Source: Moraxellaceae bacterium
GTDB taxonomy: Bacteria; Pseudomonadota; Gammaproteobacteria; Pseudomonadales; Moraxellaceae
Length of the DNA: 64,000 nucleotides
NCBI GenBank assembly: GCA_020697295.1
Contig: JAJFBF010000004.1
Coordinates: forward strand, 1 to 64,000
Reading direction: 5' to 3'
Under the pieces are notes generated by a model. It was not told the origin of the DNA, searched no databases, and saw only the letters and a program-made list of their open reading frames with translations. Shown here piece after piece: positions 1 to 8,158 of this stretch (position 1 is the first letter of the stretch; each line of letters begins with the position of its first letter). The translations under genes and the position numbers were made by a program.

Positions 1-921
1 CTCGTTTACGCCGAACACGACAATGGCACCATCAAGGGTGCCACGCTGAACACTGTCACCGCTGCCAAGGCCATCGGTGGCGACATCCACGTGCTGGTCG
101 CCGGTTCCGGCTGCCAGGCCGCCGCTGAAGCCGCCGCCAAGATCGACGGCGTCGCCAAGGTGCTGGTCGCGGACAACGCCGCCTACGCCAACCAGCTCGC
201 TGAAAACGTTAGCCAGCTCGTGGCTGAACTGGGCAAGGGCTACAGCCACATCCTGGCTCCCGCTACCACCAACGGCAAGAATTTCCTGCCGCGCGTGGCT
301 GCCCTGCTGGACGTGAACCAGATCTCCGAAATCTCCAGGGTCGTCTCCGCCGACACCTTCGAGCGCCCGATCTATGCCGGCAACGCGATCGCCACCGTGC
401 AGTCCACCGATGCCATCAAGGTCCTGACCGTGCGCCCGACCGGCTTTGACGCCGCTGCCGCCACCGGTGGCTCCGCTGCCATCGAAGCCGTGGCCGTGAC
501 CAAGGACGCTGGCGTCTCCTCCTTCGTGGGTGAAGAGCTGGCCAAGTCCGATCGTCCGGAACTGGCCGGTGCCAAGATCGTCGTCTCCGGCGGCCGTGGC
601 ATGGGCAACGGTGAAAACTTCAACATCCTGTACTCGCTGGCCGACAAGCTCGGCGCCGCCGTCGGTGCCTCGCGCGCCGCGGTCGACGCCGGCTTCGTGC
701 CCAACGACATGCAGGTTGGCCAGACCGGCAAGGTCGTGGCGCCCCAGCTGTATGTGGCCGTCGGTATCTCCGGCGCCATCCAGCACCTGGCCGGCATGAA
801 GGACTCCAAGGTGATCGTCGCGATCAACAAGGACGAAGAAGCCCCGATCTTCCAGGTCGCCGACTACGGCATCGTGGGTGATCTGTTCACGATCGTGCCG
901 GAACTCACCGGCAAGATCTGA
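1..921 (+). CDS. etfA: Electron transfer flavoprotein subunit alpha, 5' end missing
   Basis: Alpha subunit of the heterodimeric electron transfer flavoprotein, which carries electrons from acyl-CoA dehydrogenases to ETF-quinone oxidoreductase. The frame is open from base 1 and begins inside the N-terminal alpha/beta domain, so only the first few codons are missing. The C-terminal FAD-binding domain is complete: [11 protein letters not shown], the VGQTGKVV segment, [15 protein letters not shown] and [16 protein letters not shown] are all present in family order. etfB would be expected just left of the window. A strong hairpin terminator follows 19 bases after the stop. The isovaleryl-CoA dehydrogenase encoded at 14.4 kb is a likely electron donor. 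The family assignment is secure. Confidence 0.97.
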   Translation, partial: LVYAEHDNGTIKGATLNTVTAAKAIGGDIHVLVAGSGCQAAAEAAAKIDGVAKVLVADNAAYANQLAENVSQLVAELGKGYSHILAPATTNGKNFLPRVAALLDVNQISEISRVVSADTFERPIYAGNAIATVQSTDAIKVLTVRPTGFDAAAATGGSAAIEAVAVTKDAGVSSFVGEELAKSDRPELAGAKIVVSGGRGMGNGENFNILYSLADKLGAAVGASRAAVDAGFVPNDMQVGQTGKVVAPQLYVAVGISGAIQHLAGMKDSKVIVAINKDEEAPIFQVADYGIVGDLFTIVPELTGKI

Positions 922-940
922 TCGGCTGATTCGTGCTGGC

Positions 941-968
941 AAAAAGCCCGCCTTCCGGCGGGCTTTTT
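941..968 (+). terminator. Rho-independent terminator after etfA
   Basis: A perfect 12-base stem (AAAAAGCCCGCC / GGCGGGCTTTTT) with a TTCC loop ends in a T-run, 19 bases after the etfA stop. It can act in both directions. Confidence 0.92.
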
Positions 969-1109
969 GTTGGGCGCAATTTGAAGTTCATGCCAGGCAA
1001 TAGTTACGGATTTGGCTTTGTATTTACGCAAATACTCGAATTAAAACCAAACTACCTCTTCCCCGGGGCGCACGGGGAATAAAGTGGAGGCTCATCATCA
1101 TTCGCAAAA

Positions 1110-1164
1110 GGGGCCCAACGGGGTCCGTAACAGGAAGGGGTCCATAAGGGGGCCATAACAGGAG
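1110..1164 (+). repeat. Degenerate short tandem repeat ahead of a small ORF
   Basis: About four imperfect copies of a unit like GGGGTCCATAACAGGA run head to tail: starts near 1110 (GGGGCCCAAC), 1120 (GGGGTCCGTAACAGGAA), 1137 (GGGGTCCATAA) and 1148 (GGGGGCCATAACAGGAG). The last copy supplies the Shine-Dalgarno-like AGGAG of the following small ORF. Function is unknown. Upstream, at 1059-1079, TTCCCC and GGGGAA can pair around a 9-base loop. Confidence 0.5.
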
Positions 1165-1171
1165 AGCCGAC

Positions 1172-1336
1172 ATGAATCCGCTTGAGAACGACCGCGAACC
1201 TGTGCGTCCGGGCCGACGGCCAGGACATGACCGGGACGACTCCCGGCAGGAGCGCGAACGCGACTATGTGAAGGAAGTGCATCAGCCGCCGCATCCCCCG
1301 CAGAAAAATCATTCACGCGACCGTACTACGCATTAG
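1172..1336 (+). CDS. Small hydrophilic hypothetical protein, 54 aa
   Basis: An ATG preceded by AGGAGAG at good spacing opens a 54-codon frame ending in TAG. The product is strongly hydrophilic and low in complexity: rich in Arg, Asp, Glu, Pro and His, with RPGRRPGHDRDD near the middle and a Pro-rich patch (HQPPHPPQ) before the end. It has no membrane segment and no signal peptide and is probably intrinsically disordered. I do not recognise a family. It stands alone between the etfA terminator and the convergent MBL-fold gene. The good ribosome site and ordered codon structure favour a real gene, but conservation was not tested. Confidence 0.5.
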   Translation: MNPLENDREPVRPGRRPGHDRDDSRQERERDYVKEVHQPPHPPQKNHSRDRTTH

Positions 1337-1526
1337 TGGCAAGGCAGGGCCGGGCGAGCTCCTGGCTGTGCTCCTGCTTTCGGTGGCGCGTTGCACAATA
1401 TTCCCCATGGCCTGCCAGCCACATGGGCCGGGGCTGCCATGCACTTCGCGTCTTGTTTCCCTCTGCGCGCTGCAAAGCCGGTAAGCGGCTGCAAGGCCGG
1501 GTGGGTCTCCGTCAGGTCAGGTCAGA

Positions 1527-2363
1527 TCAGATCAGTTGCCAGCCATTCTCACTTTCCTGGACCTTTCCCTCCTGGCGCAGCTTGATGAGGTGCGCGAGCA
1601 GTGAGTATTGCGCGATGGCATGCAGGCCGGGGCTGACATCGTCATAGACGCTGGGGGTGAGCGCGGCCAGCGTCTGTACTTCATGAGAGAGCTTGCCCAG
1701 TACTTTTGCTTCGCGCGCAAGGCGGTGGTGGATCGTGTACTGGATCAGTGCCTGCGCATTGGCGATGGTGTCGCCATGGCCGGGAGCGATGCTGGCGATG
1801 TTCTCGTGGCCCAGCATTTCCAGCGACCGGATGTAGTCCGCCATATTGCCGGAGGGCGGCACGATGACTACGGTGGAGCCATTGATGAGGTGGTCGCCGC
1901 TGAAGAGCATCTGCTCTTCCTCCAGCAGGTAGCAGAGGTGATTGCCGACATGTCCGGGGGTATGCAGCGCCCGCAGGCTGAAGCCGGGTGTCGCCAGGCG
2001 CTCGCCGTGCACCAGTACGGTATCCACGGTGATCGTGGCCTGGGCCGGATCGCCCGGCAGCGGCGGCTGCCCCAGGATGAGGGCGCCGGTGCGCGCCTGC
2101 AGCTCGATGGCGGCGGGCGCATGATCCTCGTGGGTGTGCGTGAGCACGATCCAGCGGATGCGTCCGCCGAGGCCGTTGGCAGCGGCCAGCAGGGCCTCGA
2201 CATGCGATGAAACCGCCGGGCCCGGGTCGAGCACGGCGATCTCCTCTTGCCCGATCAGGTAGCTGTTGGTGCCGGCTCCGGTCATGAAGCCCGGATTGGG
2301 CGCGAGCACGCGCGTGACGCGCGCGCTGAGGCGGATCGCGGCGCCGGGCGTCAGCTCAGGCAC
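1527..2363 (-). CDS. MBL-fold metallo-hydrolase (LACTB2-like)
   Basis: A 278-residue metallo-beta-lactamase-fold protein. The metal motif HTHEDH lies near residue 75, followed by the second-site residues HTPGHVGNH and SGDHL and a late APGHGD; this pattern is typical of LACTB2-type hydrolases with a C-terminal helical extension. Substrate cannot be read from the sequence; thioester, glyoxalase-like or RNA substrates are all known in the superfamily. The start is GTG and overlaps the 3' end of the upstream enoyl-CoA hydratase gene by 8 bases, so the two are translationally coupled. A short (GTCAG)/(ATCAG) microrepeat sits over the 3' end at about 1513-1535. Confidence 0.85.
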   Translation of the reverse strand: MPELTPGAAIRLSARVTRVLAPNPGFMTGAGTNSYLIGQEEIAVLDPGPAVSSHVEALLAAANGLGGRIRWIVLTHTHEDHAPAAIELQARTGALILGQPPLPGDPAQATITVDTVLVHGERLATPGFSLRALHTPGHVGNHLCYLLEEEQMLFSGDHLINGSTVVIVPPSGNMADYIRSLEMLGHENIASIAPGHGDTIANAQALIQYTIHHRLAREAKVLGKLSHEVQTLAALTPSVYDDVSPGLHAIAQYSLLAHLIKLRQEGKVQESENGWQLI

Positions 2364-3045
2364 GAATCAGCCCGCGCTCGGTGGCCAAGGCCGTCAGGTC
2401 GGGGCGCAGGCTGCGCTTGATGGTGGTGTAGGTCGAGCGGTGCTTTTCCGACATGGCCTCGGCAAAGGCCATGGCCTCCGACAACAGGGTGGCTTCCGGA
2501 TAGAGACGGTCCGCCACCTTCATCTTGTAGGCTTCGAGTCCACCCACGGCCTTGCCGGTCAGCGCCAGGTCGCGCAGCGCCTGCGCATCCGGCAGCAGCT
2601 TGATGATGTCCACCATCACCGGGGTGAAGGGGATCTTGATGTTGACCTCGGAGAAGCAGAAGCGGCCCCTGTCCTCGCGCATGAAGCGGAAGTCGCAGGC
2701 CGAGGCCAGGATGGCGCCGCCGGCGTAGCAGTTGCCGTTGATGGCGGCCACCACCGGCAGGTTCAGCACCGCCACGCGCAACAGCAGTTTCTCGAGGTCG
2801 GTCACGAAGGCCTGGAAGCCCTCCGGGCCCTGGGTCAGCAGCCATGTCAGGTCGATGCCGTTGCAGAAGGTCTTGGCATGGTCACTGGTGATAAGGAGGG
2901 CGGCGTTGTCAGGGTGAGCCTCGATACGGTCCAGGCACTGGTGATACTCGGCCAGCACCTCGGGATTGAAGGTGTTGTCGTGCTCCCCGTTGGTCAGCGT
3001 CAGCACATAGACCGTGCCCTTTTTTTCCAGCTTCATGAATACCAT
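2356..3045 (-). CDS. Enoyl-CoA hydratase/isomerase family protein
   Basis: A 229-residue crotonase-fold protein, short for the family. It contains the CoA-binding and oxyanion-hole segments (AKTFCNGIDL near residue 58 and INGNCYAGGAILASACDFRFM near 104-124) but lacks a clear pair of hydratase glutamates, so isomerase or another crotonase activity (for example delta3-delta2 enoyl-CoA isomerase) is as likely as hydration. A GAGGAG ribosome site lies 7-12 bases upstream of the ATG. It is the first gene of a two-gene unit with the MBL-fold hydrolase, with an 8-base overlap. The pairing suggests CoA-thioester chemistry followed by hydrolysis, which is inference. Confidence 0.82.
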   Translation of the reverse strand: MVFMKLEKKGTVYVLTLTNGEHDNTFNPEVLAEYHQCLDRIEAHPDNAALLITSDHAKTFCNGIDLTWLLTQGPEGFQAFVTDLEKLLLRVAVLNLPVVAAINGNCYAGGAILASACDFRFMREDRGRFCFSEVNIKIPFTPVMVDIIKLLPDAQALRDLALTGKAVGGLEAYKMKVADRLYPEATLLSEAMAFAEAMSEKHRSTYTTIKRSLRPDLTALATERGLIRA

Positions 3046-3125
3046 GGCAGAACTCCTCGTGAAGGCGGCAAGTCTAACGGCAGCGCCCGGCTGAGGCTAG
3101 AATGGCCGCCTGCCGGAGGCCCCTC

Positions 3126-3908
3126 ATGCTTGTCATTCTTTCGCCCGCCAAGACACTCGACTACGACACCCCGGTCCCTGATCTGCCGCTGACCACGCCC
3201 GCCTTCATTGCGCAGAGCCAGGCGCTGGTTGGCCTGTTGCGCGACCTTTCGGTGCAGGAGGTCGCGACGCTCATGGACCTGAGCGACAAGCTGGCGGCGC
3301 TCAATGTGGCCCGTTTCGGGGAGTGGAGTCCTGATTTCACCGACGCCAACTCGCGCGCCGCCATCCTCGCCTTCAAGGGGGATGTCTACGAGGGCATGCA
3401 GGCCTGGACCTTCACTCCCGAGGACCATGCCTTCGCCCAGTCCCGGCTGCGCATTCTCTCGGGCCTCTACGGCCTGCTGCGGCCGCTGGACCGCCTGCAG
3501 CCCTATCGGCTGGAAATGGGCACCGCGCTGGCCAATCCGGCCGGGCGCAACCTTTATGCTTTCTGGGGCGACACTCTTGCCCGGACACTGAATGCGGCGC
3601 TGGCGGAGCAGGGTGATCCGGTGCTGGTGAACCTGGCGTCGGAAGAGTACAGCCGTGCCGCGCTGACCCGGGCGCTGAAGGCAAGAGTGGTCACGCCGCA
3701 GTTCCGGGAGGAGAAGGACGGCAAGTTCAGGATGGTGAGCTTTTATGCCAAACGGGCACGAGGACTGATGGCGGGGTGGATCGTGCGGCAGCGGCTTTCA
3801 GATCCGGTGGCGCTGCCGGAATTTGATCTCGATGGCTATGGCTATAACCCTCGGCTTTCCGAAGGCGACACGCTGGTGTTTACGCGGAAGATGCCGTCGA
3901 AGCGATAG
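3126..3908 (+). CDS. yaaA: YaaA family peroxide stress protein
   Basis: A 260-residue YaaA/DUF328 protein. The diagnostic start MLVILSPAKTLDYDTP is present, as are the central Y-E-G-M-Q-A block, the LSGLYGLLRPLDRLQPYRLEMG segment (in two halves, residues about 112-133) and the C-terminal FKMRGLM-like region FYAKRARGLM. In E. coli YaaA is OxyR-induced, limits intracellular iron during peroxide stress and binds DNA. The longer upstream ATG at 3102 is rejected because GGAGG sits correctly ahead of 3126 and family members start there. The gene is divergent from the enoyl-CoA hydratase and has no partner downstream. Confidence 0.93.
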   Translation: MLVILSPAKTLDYDTPVPDLPLTTPAFIAQSQALVGLLRDLSVQEVATLMDLSDKLAALNVARFGEWSPDFTDANSRAAILAFKGDVYEGMQAWTFTPEDHAFAQSRLRILSGLYGLLRPLDRLQPYRLEMGTALANPAGRNLYAFWGDTLARTLNAALAEQGDPVLVNLASEEYSRAALTRALKARVVTPQFREEKDGKFRMVSFYAKRARGLMAGWIVRQRLSDPVALPEFDLDGYGYNPRLSEGDTLVFTRKMPSKR

Positions 3909-3966
3909 GAATGCTGTCCTTGCCAGTGCCGCAAGCCGGCGCTTGGAATGCGGCGATGGCTATCGC

Positions 3967-4992
3967 TCAGGCCGTGGCAGTCGGGAGAGGCGCGTAATTG
4001 CCCAGTGCGCTCGCCAGTCGCAGCCGGATTTCCTCGCGCAACGACGGCGGCTCCAGTACTTCCGCCTGCTCTGCCTGCGACAGGATCCACCAGCGCAACT
4101 GCCAGGTGTCGGGTAGCGTGGCTTCCACCAGGTGACGGTCGCCGTCGGGCCGGAGGCGCATGTTCTCGGCGAGGGGAGCCTCGGCCAGGAAGGCGGCGAG
4201 CTTCGCATCCACGCGCAGGCGGAGTTCGATTTCCGTGCCGCCGCCGAAATTGGCGCCGCCTTGTCGAATGTAGGCGTCGAGGTCAAAGCCCTCAGGACGC
4301 AGGGCGGCTGACTCCAGGCCCGTGAGGGCATGCATGCGGTGCAGGGCGTAGAGACGCACATCACTGTAAGTAAACGCGGTGGCGACCAGATAGGTCACCG
4401 GCCCGCGCTGCAGCAGCGCCAGCGGATTCAGGGCGTAGACAGCATTCTCCCGGGCTCCCGGCTTGCGATAGTGCACTTCCACCTGCCGCTCGCGCAGCAG
4501 GGCCTCCTGCAGACCCCTGAGGATGTCGGCATCGACTGTCGGGGAGAGCAGGGGTTGCGAAGGCAGCACCGAGCGGATTTTTTCCGTCCAGCGCGCCGCG
4601 GGGTTGCTGTCGGCCATGTCATCCAGCTTGCGCGCCGCCTGCTCGAAGTGGGCGCCAAGGGTGGCCATCATGGTGCCCGGCAGCAGCGGCGTCAGGTACT
4701 GCTCGACCAGCTTGAGGGTCAGCGCCTCTGAAAGCGTGAGGCCCGGCAGGTCGAGGTGGCAGCCGGGAGCGAAGTACCAGCCGAAGGGGGTCGACTGGTC
4801 ATTGCACGAAAGGGGGAAAGTGGCGCTCAAGGATTGCAGGTCGCGCTCTACGGTACGCTTGGAGACATTGAAGCCTTCCGACTGCAGGCGCTCTGAAAGC
4901 TCGCGCGCGGTAATGCCGGGTCGGCGCGACGGGAGCATTTTCAGCATTTCCCATTGGCGGGCCAGGGTGTTCTTGTTTTCCTCGGCAGGCAT
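3967..4992 (-). CDS. WYL-domain transcriptional regulator (YafY/PafC-like)
   Basis: A 341-residue regulator. Residues about 10-70 form a helix-turn-helix of the DeoR/HTH_11 type (ITARELSERLQSEGFNVSKR, then TVERDLQSL), and residues about 150-225 form a WYL domain, followed by the WCX C-terminal region with a Trp-rich end. WYL proteins usually sense a nucleotide or single-stranded DNA ligand and often control DNA-damage, metabolic or defence genes. AAGGAAGAGG precedes the ATG. It is transcribed alone, away from the comEA-like gene; no defence genes are adjacent, so its targets are unknown. Confidence 0.85.
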   Translation of the reverse strand: MPAEENKNTLARQWEMLKMLPSRRPGITARELSERLQSEGFNVSKRTVERDLQSLSATFPLSCNDQSTPFGWYFAPGCHLDLPGLTLSEALTLKLVEQYLTPLLPGTMMATLGAHFEQAARKLDDMADSNPAARWTEKIRSVLPSQPLLSPTVDADILRGLQEALLRERQVEVHYRKPGARENAVYALNPLALLQRGPVTYLVATAFTYSDVRLYALHRMHALTGLESAALRPEGFDLDAYIRQGGANFGGGTEIELRLRVDAKLAAFLAEAPLAENMRLRPDGDRHLVEATLPDTWQLRWWILSQAEQAEVLEPPSLREEIRLRLASALGNYAPLPTATA

Positions 4993-5030
4993 GCCTCTTC
5001 CTTATGTGCGATGGCTCGTGCCCACCTCTT

Positions 5031-5225
5031 TTAGCATACGTCAGGCGATTGCATGAACTCGGGTTGCTGAAGCTGGCAGTCGTCCTCACTCTGCCCTTGG
5101 GGCTGGTCGGCCACTCCAGGCCCACGCTGACAGCAGACCCTGATTTCTTCTTTGATCTGTGTGAAATAGTGCAGTAGGTCCTCCTGCTTTTTGCTCAGCT
5201 TGCCCGGGAGCAGGGCGGTGGCCAC
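5031..5225 (-). CDS. Possible small hypothetical protein, 64 aa
   Basis: A frame starting at GTG and ending 38 bases upstream of the WYL regulator start, in the same direction. It gives 64 residues with an amphipathic stretch, LSKKQEDLLHYFTQIKEEIR, and four cysteines in the second half. Third codon positions are mostly G or C in the first half, as in the neighbours, but no ribosome site precedes the GTG. It occupies most of the otherwise gene-free stretch 4993-5302. No family is recognised, and it may be a chance frame. Confidence 0.28.
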   Translation of the reverse strand: MATALLPGKLSKKQEDLLHYFTQIKEEIRVCCQRGPGVADQPQGQSEDDCQLQQPEFMQSPDVC

Positions 5226-5302
5226 ACAGGGGTTTTGTCTGCTTGATGAAGGCGCTTGCCTTGCTAGTCTGTGCCGGGTGTCTCGACTCAAGGATGAGTA
5301 CC

Positions 5303-5611
5303 ATGATGATACGTTTCCTTGCCTTGCTTCTGGTGCTGTACCTGCCCCAGGTCCAGGCCCTCGACGCTCCCCGCCCTGTGGCAAAGGCCAGTCGTCCCGT
5401 CGCCGCCTCCGTCGGCGGCCGCGTCAACGTCAATACCGCCAATTTAACAGCCCTGACTGCCCTCAAGGGCGTGGGCGAGAAGAAGGCCCAGGCCATCATC
5501 GCCTACCGCAGGGAGCATGGCCCCTTCAATTCCCTTGAGCAGTTCGAGGAGGTGCCCGGCATCGGGCCGGCCCTGATCGAGAACAACCGGGGTCGCATCA
5601 TTTTCCGGTGA
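5303..5611 (+). CDS. ComEA-type helix-hairpin-helix protein
   Basis: About 102 residues: a cleavable signal peptide (hydrophobic FLALLLVLYLP, then VQALDA), a short linker, and a ComEA-type tandem helix-hairpin-helix domain with VNVNTANLTAL, GVGEKKAQAIIAYR and VPGIGPALIENNRGRI. Stand-alone exported HhH proteins of this size bind double-stranded DNA in the periplasm and help uptake in naturally competent species. AAGG at 5290-5293 lies 9 bases from the ATG at 5303, which decides this start over upstream in-frame ATGs at 5243 and 5294. No other competence genes are near. Confidence 0.85.
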   Translation: MMIRFLALLLVLYLPQVQALDAPRPVAKASRPVAASVGGRVNVNTANLTALTALKGVGEKKAQAIIAYRREHGPFNSLEQFEEVPGIGPALIENNRGRIIFR

Positions 5612-5838
5612 GGCGCAGCCGAGAGGGCGTAGTGCGGGGATTGACGGGAGGTGGTGGCAGTGCGGATTGCAGCCGGCGTTGAGGTGCTCTCCATCGCGGA
5701 GGGTCGTACGCCTGCAAAGGGGCACGGAGGTGGTTCCCGCCATTGCCGCCGGCTGTTCTAATGGGCGTTTCCCGATGTCTGCGGTCGGACGCGCCGGTTT
5801 TCGGGCCGCTTCCCTCACGCCTTTTCCTGGAGCGTCCC

Positions 5839-7371
5839 ATGTCGACGTCCGCTTCTGTCGCTCCGCGGGTGTCTACCCGCCTGGGTGTAATTACCGGTCT
5901 TGCGCGCGGAAGCATCGAACTTTTCCGGGGCCTTCCCTATGCGCAGCCGCTGACTCCGGCGCGCCGGATTGCCGCTCCGGTGCCGGTCGAGCCCTGGGCG
6001 GGTGAGTTTGAGGCTACGCGCTGGGCGCCTGCGGCTCCTCAGGAGGACCTCCCTTTTATGGGCGTGGGCGGCAGCGGCGAGGCCTGCCTTGCCCTCAATA
6101 TCTGGCGCCCGGCACAGCGCGCGGCGGCCTTGCCGGTCATGGTCTGGATCCACGGCGGCGGATTTGCCACGGGCGCCAGTCACCAGGCCCTTTACGAAGC
6201 CTCCGCGCTGGTCCGCGACAATGGGGTCATCGTGGTCAGCCTTAATTACCGGCTGGGTATCCTGGGCTTCGGGGAATGGTCCGACTGGCCGGCCCTGGGC
6301 GGTGTCAGCAATGCCGGACTGCGCGACCAGATCCTTGGCTTGCAATGGGTTCGGGACCATATTGCCGACTTTGGCGGCGATCCGGGCAACGTCACGCTCT
6401 TCGGCGAATCGGCCGGTGGCATGAGCATCGCCTGCCTGCTGGCCTCGCCACTGGCCGCAGGCCTGTTTCATCGCGCCATCCTGCAAAGTGGCAGTCCCGA
6501 CCATGTGGTGGCGCCCACCGAGGCCTCGCGTATCACACGGCGCTTTGTCGATGCCGCGGGCGGCGACCCCGCCTCCTGCCTGCAGGGCGATATTGCCGGC
6601 ATAATTGCCGCCCAGCAGGCCTGCTTCCTCACCACCGTCAACCGCGGCGCACACGCCCGGCCCGTGTCCCAGTTCGGCATGACCCTGATGCCGGTGTTCG
6701 GGGACGACCTCCTGCCCGAGCCCCCGCTGGAGGCCCTGCGCCGGGGGGCGAGTGCGCACTTGCCGGTCCTGCTGGGTACGACGGTGGACGAATGGAATCT
6801 TTTTTACCTGGCGCCCCAGGCCATGGGGGGCAGGGCGGCACGGCCGGAGGCCGATCCGGACCGGCTGCGGCACGAGTTCGAGCGTACCCTGCCAGGGCGG
6901 GGGGAGGTCATGCTGGAGGGTTATCGTGCCCTCATGCCCGAGGCGGCGGGCAGCGAAATTTTTTGTGCCTATGAGACGGATCGCATGTTTCGCATCCCCA
7001 CCCTGCGGCTGGCCGAGGCGCGCTTTGACGCCCCTGCCCCCACCTGGCATTACCTGTTCGACTGGCCCTGCGCCTGGAACCGCCGTCTGAAAAGCTGCCA
7101 TGTGATGGAAGTGCCCTTTGTATTTGGCATCACGGATCAGCCCACGGGCCAGTTTTTCACCGGGGGAGGGGAGGCGGCGGCGCGGCTGTCGGCCGAGGTT
7201 CGCAGCGCATGGACCGCCTTTGCCCGGGGCGAAAGCCCGGCAGCGGCGCGATGGCCGGCCTGGAAGCCTTACCGCCAAGGGGAACGGGCGACCCTGCGCA
7301 TTGCCACCCGGACCGTTCTGGAGAACGATCCGGAAAGGGAGAGGCGGCGGCTCTGGAATGGGGTGATCTGA
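5839..7371 (+). CDS. Type-B carboxylesterase/lipase family protein
   Basis: A 510-residue alpha/beta hydrolase of the carboxylesterase family (COesterase). The oxyanion-hole HGGGFATG and nucleophile elbow FGESAGGMS are intact. The catalytic His lies in KSCHVMEVPFVFG near residue 424, and the acidic residue is probably in TTVDEW. No signal peptide is seen from the chosen start, so the enzyme appears cytoplasmic. The start at 5839 follows TGGAGCG and matches the usual N-terminus; the frame is open 32 codons further upstream but that extension is Arg/Pro-rich and atypical. Natural substrate is unknown. It lies 115 bases ahead of the small-subunit/GMC pair, which may also act on hydrophobic alcohols or esters. 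Confidence 0.9.
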   Translation: MSTSASVAPRVSTRLGVITGLARGSIELFRGLPYAQPLTPARRIAAPVPVEPWAGEFEATRWAPAAPQEDLPFMGVGGSGEACLALNIWRPAQRAAALPVMVWIHGGGFATGASHQALYEASALVRDNGVIVVSLNYRLGILGFGEWSDWPALGGVSNAGLRDQILGLQWVRDHIADFGGDPGNVTLFGESAGGMSIACLLASPLAAGLFHRAILQSGSPDHVVAPTEASRITRRFVDAAGGDPASCLQGDIAGIIAAQQACFLTTVNRGAHARPVSQFGMTLMPVFGDDLLPEPPLEALRRGASAHLPVLLGTTVDEWNLFYLAPQAMGGRAARPEADPDRLRHEFERTLPGRGEVMLEGYRALMPEAAGSEIFCAYETDRMFRIPTLRLAEARFDAPAPTWHYLFDWPCAWNRRLKSCHVMEVPFVFGITDQPTGQFFTGGGEAAARLSAEVRSAWTAFARGESPAAARWPAWKPYRQGERATLRIATRTVLENDPERERRRLWNGVI

Positions 7372-7485
7372 TACAGAGAGACTGTTGGGTTTTGGCTGGT
7401 CATTGGATAGACTCACGGCCTGATTTGGCATTTCCCTGCCTTAAAACTACAAAGTTGCCCCGGACGGTGTCCGCCGAGGAGCAAG

Positions 7486-8091
7486 ATGAGCTACAACGAT
7501 TCCCCTCCGCCCGGCTTCCTTTCTGGCCTTGAGCATCTTTCCCGCCGCCGTTTCCTGGCCGCTGGCGTGCGCGCTGCTGCCGCCACCGGAGCCATTCTGG
7601 CGCTGCCGGGGCGTGCGCTGGCCGCCGATGTGCCGGCTGCCGGCGCCGGCGCCGTGCCATCGGGCATTGTCCATCTCTCCGATCTGGAATACCGCGTCTT
7701 CGACAAGCTGCGCGTGATCATGCTGCCCACCGAGAAGTATGACCTGCCTTCCAGCCAGGAAATTCCGGTCATGCAGAACGTGGACGTCTGGGTCGGCAAG
7801 CTCAACCAGCGTACCCGCATGCTGTTGAAGCTGGGGGCGCAGACCCTGGAATACGGCTCCCTCTATCGTTTTTCCCGCTTTACCACCATGTCCGATGAAA
7901 AAGCCGCGCGTCACGTCAACAACTGGCAAACCGGCAATGTGCTGCAGCGCGGCGTGATGTCCAGCCTCAAGATGCTGATCACGCTGGGCTACTGGCAGGA
8001 CACTCGCACCTGGCCTTCCTTGCAGTATGACGGGCCGGTGACGGAGAAGTGGGGCATTCGCCGCCTGGGCAATACGCCCCTGCCGCGCTGA
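7486..8091 (+). CDS. Tat-exported gluconate 2-dehydrogenase subunit 3-like protein
   Basis: A 201-residue protein with a twin-arginine signal: SRRRFLAAG at residues 19-27, a hydrophobic stretch, and a likely cleavage after ALAADVP near 45. The mature part resembles the small (gamma) subunit of membrane-associated GMC dehydrogenases (gluconate 2-dehydrogenase subunit 3 family). In characterised FAD-dependent glucose dehydrogenases this subunit carries the only Tat signal and takes the folded flavoprotein subunit across the membrane. That fits here: the next gene encodes a GMC oxidoreductase without its own signal. GAGGAGCAAG precedes the ATG. Confidence 0.82.
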   Translation: MSYNDSPPPGFLSGLEHLSRRRFLAAGVRAAAATGAILALPGRALAADVPAAGAGAVPSGIVHLSDLEYRVFDKLRVIMLPTEKYDLPSSQEIPVMQNVDVWVGKLNQRTRMLLKLGAQTLEYGSLYRFSRFTTMSDEKAARHVNNWQTGNVLQRGVMSSLKMLITLGYWQDTRTWPSLQYDGPVTEKWGIRRLGNTPLPR

Positions 8092-8158
8092 ATGACTGTA
8101 ACGGACCGCAGGTCAACGACGATAACAAGAAGCCATTGCTTCCTGATCCGAGGCTGAG

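Noticed and set aside
2266-3192. Long plus-strand frame antisense to the MBL-fold and crotonase genes
   Set aside because: Its product is Gly/Arg/His-rich without domains, and the minus-strand frames have clear family motifs; it is a GC-rich shadow frame.
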